From positions 1-45,338 of the forward strand of contig NZ_CAJPVI010000065.1 of assembly GCF_905397435.1 (NCBI RefSeq): DNA of 45,338 nucleotides, written 5' to 3'. This stretch comes from Cupriavidus numazuensis. GTDB taxonomy: Bacteria > Pseudomonadota > Gammaproteobacteria > Burkholderiales > Burkholderiaceae. Each line of letters begins with the position of its first letter. The first letter of the stretch is position 1. Made by a program: the position numbers and the translations under genes. The notes beneath the pieces are model-generated. The model was not told the origin of the DNA and searched no databases. It saw only the letters and a list, made by a program, of their open reading frames with translations. Shown piece by piece: positions 25,242-33,480 of the stretch.

Positions 25242-26849
25242 TTACATGCGGAACACGCCAAACTTCATATCGTCGATCGGCGCATTCAGGCTCGCCGACA
25301 GGCCCAGTCCAAGCACCGTGCGCGTCTGCGCAGGGTCGATCACGCCGTCGTCCCACAGCCGCGCGCTCGCGTAGTACGGGTGGCCCTGGTGCTCGTACTG
25401 GTCGCGGATCGGCTGCTTGAACGCCTCTTCTTCCTCCGCACTCCACTTGCCGCCCTTGGCCTCGATGCCGTCGCGGCGCACCGTGGCCAGCACGCTGGCC
25501 GCCTGCTCGCCGCCCATCACGGAGATGCGCGCATTCGGCCACATCCACAGGAAGCGCGGCGAATACGCACGGCCGCACATGCCGTAGTTGCCCGCACCGA
25601 ATGAGCCGCCGATGATCACCGTGAACTTCGGCACTTGTGCCGTGGCCACTGCCGTCACCATCTTGGCACCGTTGCGTGCGATGCCCTCGTTCTCGTACTT
25701 GCGGCCCACCATGAAGCCCGTGATGTTCTGCAGGAACACGAGCGGAATCTTGCGCTGGCAGCACAGCTCGATGAAGTGCGCGCCCTTGAGCGCCGACTCC
25801 GAGAACAGGATGCCGTTGTTGGCAATGATGCCGACCGGATAACCCCAGATGCGCGCGAAGCCGCAGACCAGCGTGGTGCCGTAGCGCGCCTTGAACTCGT
25901 CGAATTCGGAGCCATCGACGATGCGCGCGATGACTTCGCGTACATCGAACGGCTTGCGCGTATCGGTCGGGATCACGCCGTACAGTTCTTCGACCGGGTA
26001 CAGCGGATCGGCCGGCTCATGCAGGCGGATCTGGTCAGGCTTGCGGCGGTTCAGGTGCTGCACGATGTTTCGGGCCAGCGACAGCGCGTGGTGATCGTTC
26101 TGCGCGAAGTAGTCGGCAACGCCCGACAGACGCGTATGCACATCGGCGCCGCCGAGGTCTTCGGCAGTGACTTCCTCCCCCGTGGCTGCCTTCACCAGCG
26201 GCGGACCGCCGAGGAAAATCGTGCCCTGGTTCTTCACGATGATCGACTCATCGCTCATTGCCGGCACATACGCGCCACCGGCCGTGCACGAGCCCATCAC
26301 CACCGCGATTTGCGGAATGCCCTGCTTGGACAGGTTGGCCTGGTTGTAGAAGATACGGCCGAAGTGATCGCGGTCGGGGAACACATCGTCCTGGTTCGGC
26401 AGGTTCGCACCGCCCGAGTCGACCAGATAGATGCACGGCAGGTTGTTCTGCTCGGCGATCTCCTGCGCGCGCACGTGCTTCTTGACCGTCATCGGGTAGT
26501 ACGTGCCGCCCTTGACGGTGGCGTCGTTGCAGACGATCACGCATTCCTGCCCGGCCACGCGGCCGATGCCGGTGATGATGCCCGCGCCCGGCGCGGCGTT
26601 ATCGTACATGTCGTACGCGGCGAGCTGCGACAGCTCCAGGAACGGCGTGCCCGGGTCCAGCAATTGCTGCACGCGATCACGCGGCAGCAGCTTGCCGCGC
26701 GACAGGTGCTTGTCGCGCGCGGCATCGCCACCGCCTTCGGCGAGCTTGGCGACCTTGGCCTTGAGGTCGGCGACCAGCGCCCGCATGGCTTCGGCATTCG
26801 ACTTGAACGATTCGGAGCGCGCGTTGAGTTTGGTTTCCAGCGTGGGCAT
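25242..26849 (-). CDS. liuB: Methylcrotonyl-CoA carboxylase carboxyltransferase (beta) subunit
   Basis: A 535-residue crotonase-fold carboxyltransferase that moves the carboxyl group from biotin to methylcrotonyl-CoA. Visible marks are LPCIYLVDSGGANLPNQDDVFPD, MGSCTAGGAYVPAMSDE, GGPPLVKAATGEEV and IIGGSFGAGNYGMCGRAY, characteristic of MCC rather than propionyl-CoA carboxylase. Length matches the MCC beta family. It lies 83 bases after the GST gene; its alpha partner is at 16692-18716. Confidence 0.95.
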   Translation of the reverse strand: MPTLETKLNARSESFKSNAEAMRALVADLKAKVAKLAEGGGDAARDKHLSRGKLLPRDRVQQLLDPGTPFLELSQLAAYDMYDNAAPGAGIITGIGRVAGQECVIVCNDATVKGGTYYPMTVKKHVRAQEIAEQNNLPCIYLVDSGGANLPNQDDVFPDRDHFGRIFYNQANLSKQGIPQIAVVMGSCTAGGAYVPAMSDESIIVKNQGTIFLGGPPLVKAATGEEVTAEDLGGADVHTRLSGVADYFAQNDHHALSLARNIVQHLNRRKPDQIRLHEPADPLYPVEELYGVIPTDTRKPFDVREVIARIVDGSEFDEFKARYGTTLVCGFARIWGYPVGIIANNGILFSESALKGAHFIELCCQRKIPLVFLQNITGFMVGRKYENEGIARNGAKMVTAVATAQVPKFTVIIGGSFGAGNYGMCGRAYSPRFLWMWPNARISVMGGEQAASVLATVRRDGIEAKGGKWSAEEEEAFKQPIRDQYEHQGHPYYASARLWDDGVIDPAQTRTVLGLGLSASLNAPIDDMKFGVFRM

Positions 26850-26932
26850 GTTGAGGTCTCTTCCCCGGTTTGTTCCCGGTCTCTTGCCGCTTGGTCTCGG
26901 AATCTTTGCTTGAGGTTCGCCGCTGGCAGGCG

Positions 26933-27619
26933 TCAGCCGCTGCGCTTGGGCAGCGGATGTCCCGGCATCAGGTCATACGGGTGCTTCCATCCCGGCAGCT
27001 CGCGCATGCGCTCCGTCCAGGCGTGGATGTGCGGGTACTCCTTGCGCCAGTGCACGCCGATCTCGTCATCGAAGAACACATAGCCCGCAAGCGAGAAGTC
27101 GGCGATGGTCGGGTGGTCGCCCACCACGAAGCTGCGGCCGGCCAGTTGCGCGTTCAGCACGCTCCACGCGCCTTCGCAGCGTGCGCGGAAGAACTGCACC
27201 ACAGTCGGGTCCGGCGCCGAGGCAAACGCGCGCAGGAAACGGTAGGTGGCGGTGTACGACGTGAACTTGTGGTTGTCGAACAGCAGCCAGCGCAGGACCT
27301 CGGCGCGCTCGGCCTCGCTCGCAGCGCCGTAGGCATCCAGGCGCGATGTGAGCGTTTCCAGGATCACGCCGGACTGCGTCAGGCGCTGCCCGCCGAACTC
27401 CAGCACTGGCACCTCGCCCATCACGTTGATGGCGCGGTATTCCGGCGTGCGGGTCTCGCCATTGAAGAAATCGACGAAGCGTGGCTGCCACAGCTTGCGG
27501 CCGCGCTGCACGCCGACGGTTTCCAGCAGCAGCGCCGCCTTGTAGGCATTGCCGGACTGGGCAAAGCAGTACAGCAGATACTCCGGCGCGTCGCCGGATG
27601 CCTTCGCTTCGGTGCTCAT
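26933..27619 (-). CDS. Glutathione S-transferase family protein
   Basis: A 228-residue GST. The N-terminal thioredoxin-like domain has YLLYCFAQSGNAYKAALLLE, with the Ser of QSGN a candidate for glutathione activation, then GEVPVLEFGG and LTQSGVILETL. The helical C-terminal domain carries VVGDHPTIADFSLAGYVFF. The start MSTEAKASGDAPE at 27619 overlaps the YchJ-like stop by 4 bases. The substrate is unknown; it lies in a coupled set with the isomerase and HAD genes. Confidence 0.88.
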   Translation of the reverse strand: MSTEAKASGDAPEYLLYCFAQSGNAYKAALLLETVGVQRGRKLWQPRFVDFFNGETRTPEYRAINVMGEVPVLEFGGQRLTQSGVILETLTSRLDAYGAASEAERAEVLRWLLFDNHKFTSYTATYRFLRAFASAPDPTVVQFFRARCEGAWSVLNAQLAGRSFVVGDHPTIADFSLAGYVFFDDEIGVHWRKEYPHIHAWTERMRELPGWKHPYDLMPGHPLPKRSG

Positions 27620-28047
27620 GATGCCTCCCCGATCATGTCGCCATCCACATAGAGCCACACCGGCGTCTCGCCGGCCGCGCGCGGCTCGCGCACGAACCGG
27701 CTGCGCTCATGCAGCCGCCAGGCGCGTCCGCCCACCTTGTAGCGCGCCACGAATTCGACTTCCGCGTGCGTATCGTCCTGCTGGGAATGGGCCTTGATCG
27801 TCAGGCCCAGCCAGCGCGTGCTCGTGTCCGGCAACAGGTCGGCCGGGCACGTGGACGGATGCCAGGTCTGCCGGAGCCAGTCCATATTGTCCATGACGTA
27901 CGCGGTATAGCGCGAGCGCATCAGCGCCTCGGCATTGGGCGGCACGGCGTCGCCGCGGTGATAGCGGCCGCAACACGCGGCATAGTCCGCACCCACGCCG
28001 CAGGGGCATGGCGCGGGCGTGGCGCGAGGCGGTCGCTTTGCACTCAT
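27616..28047 (-). CDS. YchJ-family (UPF0225) protein with SEC-C-like zinc motif
   Basis: A 143-residue protein with an N-terminal Cys cluster CPCGVGADYAACCGRYH (SEC-C type, probably zinc-binding). A small NTF2-like domain follows, marked by LMRSRYTAYV, WLGLTIKAHS and FVARYKVGGRAWRLHERSRFV. Function is not established. It overlaps the HAD gene upstream and the GST gene downstream by 4 bases each. Confidence 0.88.
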   Translation of the reverse strand: MSAKRPPRATPAPCPCGVGADYAACCGRYHRGDAVPPNAEALMRSRYTAYVMDNMDWLRQTWHPSTCPADLLPDTSTRWLGLTIKAHSQQDDTHAEVEFVARYKVGGRAWRLHERSRFVREPRAAGETPVWLYVDGDMIGEAS

Positions 28048-28739
28048 CCGAGCAGCTCCGCCAGTTCGCGCATGTCGGTGAACAGGTGATGGGCGCCGGC
28101 TTCGCGCAGCATGGCGGCATCATTGCGCGCCGCGTAGCCGAACACGGTCATGCCCGCAGCCACGCCGGCGGTGATGCCGGCCGGGCTGTCTTCGATCACC
28201 GCGCAGCGCGACGGCTCCACGCCCATGGTGCGCGCCGCGAGCAGGTACACGTCCGGCGCGGGCTTGCTGCGCTCCACTTCGGTGGCCGAGAAGATATGCT
28301 CGCGCTCGTCTTGCTGGAACAACTCCACCAGGCCCGTGCGCGTGAGCTGCAGCTTGACCTTGATGCGGTCCGCGCCCGATGCCACGCACACCGGCATGCC
28401 GGTCGCGGCAATCGCGGCCACCGCTTCGCGCACGTAGGGCACGCTCTGCACTTCGGCCTCGAGCACCTGGTTGCGCCGCACCAGCCAGTGCGACAACCAG
28501 TTTTCGGGCAGCGGCGCGCCGCGCATACGCTCGATGTTGCCGAGTTCCTCGCGCACCGCGCGCCCCAGGAACATCTTGGTCGAATCCTCGAGCGAGATGG
28601 CGATGCCAAGCTCGTTGAGCATTTCGTTGAGGACGCGGTTGACGATGGGTTCGCTGTCGACGAGCACGCCGTCGCAGTCGAAGATCACACAGTCGAAACG
28701 CGAGGATGGGCTTTGTGTGGCCCGGTCTGCTGCAGTCAT
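28044..28739 (-). CDS. HAD-family hydrolase (phosphoglycolate-phosphatase/beta-PGM-like)
   Basis: A 231-residue haloacid-dehalogenase-superfamily phosphatase with cap domain. The nucleophile motif is FDCDGVLVDSEP, motif II VASGADR, a Lys in ERSKPAPDVYLLAA and motif IV VIEDSPAGITAG. It belongs to the subgroup that hydrolyses small phosphate esters. The substrate is unknown. It overlaps the isomerase gene by 4 bases at its start and YchJ by 4 bases at its end. Confidence 0.9.
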   Translation of the reverse strand: MTAADRATQSPSSRFDCVIFDCDGVLVDSEPIVNRVLNEMLNELGIAISLEDSTKMFLGRAVREELGNIERMRGAPLPENWLSHWLVRRNQVLEAEVQSVPYVREAVAAIAATGMPVCVASGADRIKVKLQLTRTGLVELFQQDEREHIFSATEVERSKPAPDVYLLAARTMGVEPSRCAVIEDSPAGITAGVAAGMTVFGYAARNDAAMLREAGAHHLFTDMRELAELLG

Positions 28740-29395
28740 GCGGGTTTCTTTTCCTTGTTGCTGTCCACGCTGGTCACGGCGCGCAGCTCGGTCTGGCGGC
28801 CGCGTTTCAGGTGGTCTTCAATCTGGTTGAATCGGTCGAAGCCCCAGAACGGTTCGCCGTCGATGATGACGAAGGGCGAGCCAAACACGCCCTTGGCCAT
28901 GGCAACTTCAACCTCTGCCTTGAGCTGGTCCTTGATCTGGTAGCTGGTGGCGCCGGCGTCCATGGCATGCACGTCCACGCCGAGCGGCTCGGCCAGCTTC
29001 GAAATCTCTGCGGGCTCGGCGATATTGATGTCGTCCACGAACAGCGCGTGGTAGACCGACTTCGCAAACGCCGTGGCAACATCGGCGCCATGATTGTTCT
29101 GCAGCCACAGCATGGCACGCGCGGCATGCGTGGTCGGCAGCGGGAAGTGCGTCGGGCGCTTGTACTCGATGTCGTGAAAGCGCGCGGTGCGCTCGAAGTC
29201 GCGCCAGCAGTACTCGCCCTTGAGCGGGATCTGCGGCAGCGGCGACGAGCCGGTCGTCTTGAACACCACGCCGAGCAGGATCGGATGCCAGGCCACGAAG
29301 CGGCCGTACTTCTGTGCCAGTTCGTCGATGCGCGTGCTGGCGAAGTAGCCATACGGCGACGAGAAGTCAAAGTAGAAGTCGATCGCAGCGGTCAT
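28736..29395 (-). CDS. DsbA-fold 2-hydroxychromene-2-carboxylate isomerase (GST-kappa-like)
   Basis: A 219-residue thioredoxin/DsbA-fold protein. The start MTAAIDFYFDFSSPYGYFAS carries Ser where DsbA has CxxC, as in the isomerases of naphthalene breakdown and GST kappa. A helical insert follows, then KGVFGSPFVIIDGEPFWGFDR with a cis-Pro. It probably uses glutathione. Its true substrate here is unclear since no aromatic pathway is nearby. It is the first gene of a four-gene set joined by ATGA overlaps. Confidence 0.88.
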   Translation of the reverse strand: MTAAIDFYFDFSSPYGYFASTRIDELAQKYGRFVAWHPILLGVVFKTTGSSPLPQIPLKGEYCWRDFERTARFHDIEYKRPTHFPLPTTHAARAMLWLQNNHGADVATAFAKSVYHALFVDDINIAEPAEISKLAEPLGVDVHAMDAGATSYQIKDQLKAEVEVAMAKGVFGSPFVIIDGEPFWGFDRFNQIEDHLKRGRQTELRAVTSVDSNKEKKPA

Positions 29396-29496
29396 GTACG
29401 GGGGCCCTCTGTCGTGAGTTGGATGGCTTGGGGAAGCCTCCAGGACGCCTGGCCGTGCTTCCCAAGCCCCATGGTACGCGTGTCGGCGCCCCGCGG

Positions 29497-30627
29497 CTAC
29501 GCCAGCGCGCGGGCGATCAGGATCTTCTGGATATCGCTGGTGCCTTCGTAGATCTGGCACACGCGCACATCGCGGTAGATGCGCTCGACCGGGAAGTCGC
29601 TGACATAGCCATAGCCGCCGAACACCTGGATCGCGTCGGAACAGACCTTCTCGGCCATCTCGCTGGCAAAGAGCTTGGCCATGGCAGCTTCCTTCAGGCA
29701 CGGCCGGCCGGCATCCTTGAGCGAGGCGGCATGCCAGACCATCTGGCGCGCGACGTCGATGCGCGTTGCCATATCCGCCAGACGGAATTGCACGGCCTGA
29801 TGCTGGAACAGCGGCTGGCCAAAGCTCTCGCGCTCCTTGGCGTAGGCCAGCGCCGCGTCGAACGCCGCACGCGCCATGCCGATACTTTGCGAGGCAATGC
29901 CGATGCGCCCGCCTTCGAGCCCCGACAGCGCCATCTTGTAGCCCGCGCCCTCGTCGCCGAGCATGTTGGCAGCCGGTATGCGGCAATCCTCGAACACGAT
30001 CTGCGCGGTATCCGACGAATGCTGGCCGAGCTTGTCCTCCAGGCGCGCGACGATGTAGCCGGGCGTATTCGTCGGCACCAGGAACGCGCTGATGCCGCGC
30101 TTGCCGGCGGCCTTGTCGGTCACCGCCATGACGATGGCCACGTCGGCGTGCTGGCCACTGGTGATGAACTGCTTCACACCGTTGAGCACGTATTGGTCGC
30201 CATCGCGCACGGCGGTCGTGCGCAATGCCGAGGCATCCGAGCCCACATGCGGCTCGGTCAGGCAGAACGCGCCGAGCATCTCGCCGCGCGCGAGCGGCAC
30301 CAGCCACTGCTGCTTCTGCGCTTCATTGGCGAACGCCATCATCATGCTGCACACGGGGCAGTTGTTGACGCTGATGACGGTCGACGTGCCGCCATCGCCC
30401 GCTGCGATCTCTTCGAGGATCAGCGCCAGAGAGAGATAGTCCAGCCCGGCGCCACCGTAGGCTTCCGGCACGGCCACGCCGTAGGCGCCGAGCCCGGCCA
30501 GCTCGCGGTGCACGTCTTTCGGGAAGGTCTTGTCGCGGTCCCACTGCGCGGCCTGCGGCGCGATCACTTCCTGCGCGAACTGGCGCACGGCGTCGCGAAT
30601 CATTTCCTGTTCGGATGTCAGCAGCAT
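29497..30627 (-). CDS. Acyl-CoA dehydrogenase (short/medium-chain type)
   Basis: A 376-residue flavoprotein with the three usual ACAD domains: GAFCLTEPHVGSDAS for FAD/substrate binding, QVFGGYGYVSDFPVERIYRD, and the canonical catalytic Glu in QIYEGTSDIQ near the C-terminus. The last feature separates it from the isovaleryl-CoA dehydrogenase at 35577, where that position is Gly. It may act on branched or straight short acyl-CoAs. It lies 33 bases after the SDR gene on the same strand. Confidence 0.93.
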   Translation of the reverse strand: MLLTSEQEMIRDAVRQFAQEVIAPQAAQWDRDKTFPKDVHRELAGLGAYGVAVPEAYGGAGLDYLSLALILEEIAAGDGGTSTVISVNNCPVCSMMMAFANEAQKQQWLVPLARGEMLGAFCLTEPHVGSDASALRTTAVRDGDQYVLNGVKQFITSGQHADVAIVMAVTDKAAGKRGISAFLVPTNTPGYIVARLEDKLGQHSSDTAQIVFEDCRIPAANMLGDEGAGYKMALSGLEGGRIGIASQSIGMARAAFDAALAYAKERESFGQPLFQHQAVQFRLADMATRIDVARQMVWHAASLKDAGRPCLKEAAMAKLFASEMAEKVCSDAIQVFGGYGYVSDFPVERIYRDVRVCQIYEGTSDIQKILIARALA

Positions 30628-30660
30628 GTCGTGTCTTTGTCAGGTGAGTCCGGCCCGCGC

Positions 30661-31341
30661 TTACCAGGGGATCGGGGTGCCGTCGTAATTGAAGAAGCTG
30701 CCGTTGTCCCGGTGCTTGGCGCCCGCCAGCACCTGGCGCAGGCCCTTCACGCTCTGCTGCGGCGTGATGTCGGCGCCCTTGCCACCCATGTCGGTCTGCA
30801 CCCAGCCCGGATGCAGCGCCACGCACGTAGCATGGCGCGCGTCGAGCGCCACCGACTTGAGCGCCGCGTTGACGCCGGCCTTGCTCACGCGATACAGCCA
30901 GCTGCCGTTGCTGTCCATGGAGCTGATGCTGCCCATGCGCGACGACAGTACCGCCAGCACGCCACCATGGCCGCCCTGTCCGGTTTCGACGTAGGGCAGC
31001 ACCAGCGGCAGCGCCATCATCGGGCCGAGCACGTTCACGTGCATTACGCGGTCGAAATCTTCGCGCGTGACCGGTTGCGCGCCTTCGGTGCGCGGGCCGA
31101 GCACGCCGGCGTTGTAGATGGCGACATCGAGCGACTCGCCGTCGAGCTTCCAGCCCAGGCCGGCCACAGCACCGGGGTCGGTCAGGTCGGCCTGGTGCGC
31201 TTCGGCGCCGAGCGCCTTCAGCGCCGCGACGCCTTCGGGCGTACGCGCCGCCGCGATGACGCGCCAGCCATCGGCTCGGTACTGGCGTACGAATTCAAGG
31301 CCGATGCCGCGCGAGGCACCGAGGATGAGTGCGGTTGGCAA
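30661..31341 (-). CDS. SDR-family oxidoreductase with TTG start
   Basis: A 226-residue short-chain dehydrogenase. The nucleotide motif GASRGIG lies near residue 8, the family NAG motif in YNAGVLGP, catalytic Ser in LSSRMGS and YRVSK (Tyr and Lys). No ATG begins the protein in frame near the Rossmann strand. A TTG at 31341 follows an AGGAG site by 7 bases and gives the normal short N-terminus, while the upstream frame is translated repeat DNA. The substrate is unknown. Confidence 0.87.
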   Translation of the reverse strand: MPTALILGASRGIGLEFVRQYRADGWRVIAAARTPEGVAALKALGAEAHQADLTDPGAVAGLGWKLDGESLDVAIYNAGVLGPRTEGAQPVTREDFDRVMHVNVLGPMMALPLVLPYVETGQGGHGGVLAVLSSRMGSISSMDSNGSWLYRVSKAGVNAALKSVALDARHATCVALHPGWVQTDMGGKGADITPQQSVKGLRQVLAGAKHRDNGSFFNYDGTPIPW

Positions 31342-31384
31342 GGGTGGGCTCCTAAGGCAAGGTTCAACTGATCGGGGTGTCTGG

Positions 31385-31513
31385 CGCCCTCTCCCATTTA
31401 TGGGAGAGGGGTTGGGGGAGAGGGCCGGCGTGTCTCGATGCGCAGGACGGCAACTTCGTGGCAGCTCCTGCCCTCTCGCCCGGCCCCTCTCCCGCAAGCG
31501 GGAGAGGGGAGAA
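31385..31513. repeat. Dispersed repeat family 2, copy 1 (paired CCCTCTCCC hairpins)
   Basis: Two hairpins flank about 70 bases: CCCTCTCCCA-TTTA-TGGGAGAGGG (31387-31410) and CCCCTCTCCCGC-AA-GCGGGAGAGGGG (31484-31509). The inner flanks (GGGGGAGAGGG and CCCTCTCGCCC) can also pair. It lies between the thiolase stop and the SDR start. Confidence 0.88.
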
Positions 31514-31528
31514 ACATGGAGGATCGGA

Positions 31529-32710
31529 TTAGACGATCTCGATACCAACCGCCGTCGCCTCGCCCCCACCAATGCACAGGCTGGCGACGCCACGCTTGCC
31601 ACCGGTCTTGCGCAGCGCGCCGATCAGCGTGGTCATGATGCGTGCGCCCGAGGCGCCGATCGGATGGCCCAGCGCACACGCGCCGCCGTGGATGTTCACC
31701 TTGTCGCGCGGGATCTTGAGGTCGTGCATGGCGGCCATCGGCACCACGGCGAAAGCCTCGTTGATCTCGAACAGGTCGACGCTGTCGGTAGTCCAGTCGA
31801 GCTTGCGATACAGTTTGGCCATGGCTTCGACCGGTGCGGTGGTGAACCAGCCCGGTGCCTGCGCGTGGGTGGTGTGGCCGAGCATGCGTGCGATCGGTTG
31901 CAGCCCCAGCTTCTTCGCGGTCGATTCGCGCATCATCACCAGCGCCGAGGCACCGTCGTTGATCGAGGACGACGACGCGGCGGTGATGGTGCCGTCCTTG
32001 GCGAACGCCGGCTTCAGCGACGGGATCTTGTCGGTCTTGATGCGGCGCGGGCCTTCATCGGTGTCGATGACGGTGTCGCCGCCCTTGCCCGATACGGTCA
32101 CCGGTGCGATTTCCCAGCGGAAGTCGCCGGACTCGGTGGCCTGCTGCGCGCGGCGCACGCTTTCGATCGCGAAGGTGTCCTGCTGCTCGCGCGTGAAGCC
32201 GTACTTGGCGGCGCAGTCCTCGCCGAAGGTACCCATCGCGCGGCCCTTGTCGTACGCGTCTTCGAGGCCGTCGAGCATCATGTGGTCATAGATCATGCCG
32301 TGGCCGATGCGGTAGCCGCCGCGGCCTTTCGGGATCAGGTACGGCGCGTTGGTCATGCTCTCCATGCCGCCGGCAACGGCGATGTCGAACGAGCCCGCCA
32401 CCAGGCCGTCATAGACGTTCATGGCTGCACGCATGCCCGAGCCGCACATCTTGTTGACCGTGGTACAGCCGACGCTGAGCGGCAGACCCGCGCCGAGCGC
32501 GGCCTGTCGTGCCGGTGCCTGGCCCTGGCCGGCCGGCAGCACGCAGCCGAACACTACTTCCTCGACCTGTTCGGGCTTGATGCCGGCGCGCTCCACCGCC
32601 GCGCGGATGGCCGCGGCGCCGAGCTGCGGCGCGGTCAGCGACGCGAATTCACCCTGAAAGGCTGCCATGGGGGTGCGGGCGGCGGAAACGATGACGATCG
32701 GGTCTTGCAT
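31529..32710 (-). CDS. Acetyl-CoA C-acyltransferase (thiolase)
   Basis: A 393-residue degradative/biosynthetic thiolase. The acyl-accepting Cys is Cys89 in TVNKMCGSGMRA, the His is in GHPIGASGAR and the second Cys in LCIGGGEATA. NEAFAV is also present. It would split acetoacetyl-CoA to acetyl-CoA at the end of leucine or ketone-body use, or condense acetyl-CoA. The start MQDPIVIVSAART at 32710 has an AGGAG-like site. It lies in the leucine cluster between the carbonic anhydrase and the SDR gene. Confidence 0.94.
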   Translation of the reverse strand: MQDPIVIVSAARTPMAAFQGEFASLTAPQLGAAAIRAAVERAGIKPEQVEEVVFGCVLPAGQGQAPARQAALGAGLPLSVGCTTVNKMCGSGMRAAMNVYDGLVAGSFDIAVAGGMESMTNAPYLIPKGRGGYRIGHGMIYDHMMLDGLEDAYDKGRAMGTFGEDCAAKYGFTREQQDTFAIESVRRAQQATESGDFRWEIAPVTVSGKGGDTVIDTDEGPRRIKTDKIPSLKPAFAKDGTITAASSSSINDGASALVMMRESTAKKLGLQPIARMLGHTTHAQAPGWFTTAPVEAMAKLYRKLDWTTDSVDLFEINEAFAVVPMAAMHDLKIPRDKVNIHGGACALGHPIGASGARIMTTLIGALRKTGGKRGVASLCIGGGEATAVGIEIV

Positions 32711-32740
32711 GTCTGTTCTCCTGATATCGGTATGCTTCAC

Positions 32741-32775
32741 CACCGTCGTTCCGCACGGGCACGGAAACGACGGTG
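32741..32775. terminator. Hairpin between carbonic anhydrase and thiolase genes
   Basis: CACCGTCGTTCCG at 32741-32753 pairs with 32762-32775 with one bulged A. There is no clear T-run, so it may be a weak terminator or a processing or attenuation structure after can. Confidence 0.5.
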
Positions 32776-32808
32776 TTTGACTGGATGACTACACGATGCC
32801 GCGCACGT

Positions 32809-33480
32809 TCAGCGGATCGAAGCCTGCGGCGGATCGCCGAACTGGCGGTAGGCCGCGGCGAGCTGCTCGTGCAGCTCGTCGTTGTTGCTTGCGGCCATGC
32901 CCAGGTCGCGCAGCAGGCCGTCGGAGACGCCATAGATCCAGCCGTGCACCGTCACAGCCTGTCCGCGCGCCCACGCGTCCTGCAGCACGGTGGTCTGGCA
33001 GATGTTGCTGACCTGCTCGATCACATTGAGCTCGCACAGGCGCGTATGCGCATCTTCCTCGCGCAGGATGGTGCCGAGATAGGCCTCGTGCTTGTCGGCC
33101 ACATCGCGCACATGGCGCAGCCAGTTGTCGGCCAGGCCGATGCGCTCGCGCTTGAGCGCGACCTTCACGCCGCCGCAGCCGTAGTGGCCGACCACGGTGA
33201 TGTGGCGCACCTTGAGCACTTCCACGGCGAACTGGATCACCGACAGCGCGTTCAGGTCGCTGTGCGCGATCACGTTGGCGATATTGCGGTGGACGAAGAC
33301 CTCGCCCGGCGCCAGGCCCAGGATCTGGTTGGCGGGCACGCGCGAATCGGAGCAGCCGATCCACAGGTATTCGGGCGCCTGCTGGTTGGCCAGGCGCATG
33401 AAGAAGTCCGGATCTTCCGCGTTGACGCGGTCGACCCATTCGCGGTTGTTGCGGAACAGCTGGGCGATAGCGTCACTCAT
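32809..33480 (-). CDS. can: Beta-class carbonic anhydrase
   Basis: A 223-residue zinc enzyme interconverting CO2 and bicarbonate. The ligands are Cys43 and Asp45 (IGCSDSRVP), His99 and Cys102 (GHYGCGG). Length matches E. coli Can. The start overlaps the aceK stop by 4 bases (33477-33480), so the two are translationally coupled. In this cluster it could supply bicarbonate to methylcrotonyl-CoA carboxylase; that link is inference. Confidence 0.96.
   Translation of the reverse strand: MSDAIAQLFRNNREWVDRVNAEDPDFFMRLANQQAPEYLWIGCSDSRVPANQILGLAPGEVFVHRNIANVIAHSDLNALSVIQFAVEVLKVRHITVVGHYGCGGVKVALKRERIGLADNWLRHVRDVADKHEAYLGTILREEDAHTRLCELNVIEQVSNICQTTVLQDAWARGQAVTVHGWIYGVSDGLLRDLGMAASNNDELHEQLAAAYRQFGDPPQASIR

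Noticed and set aside
29314..31371. 685-codon open frame on the plus strand opposite the acyl-CoA dehydrogenase and SDR genes
   Set aside because: The opposite strand encodes recognisable families; this frame shows no domain and is a GC artefact.
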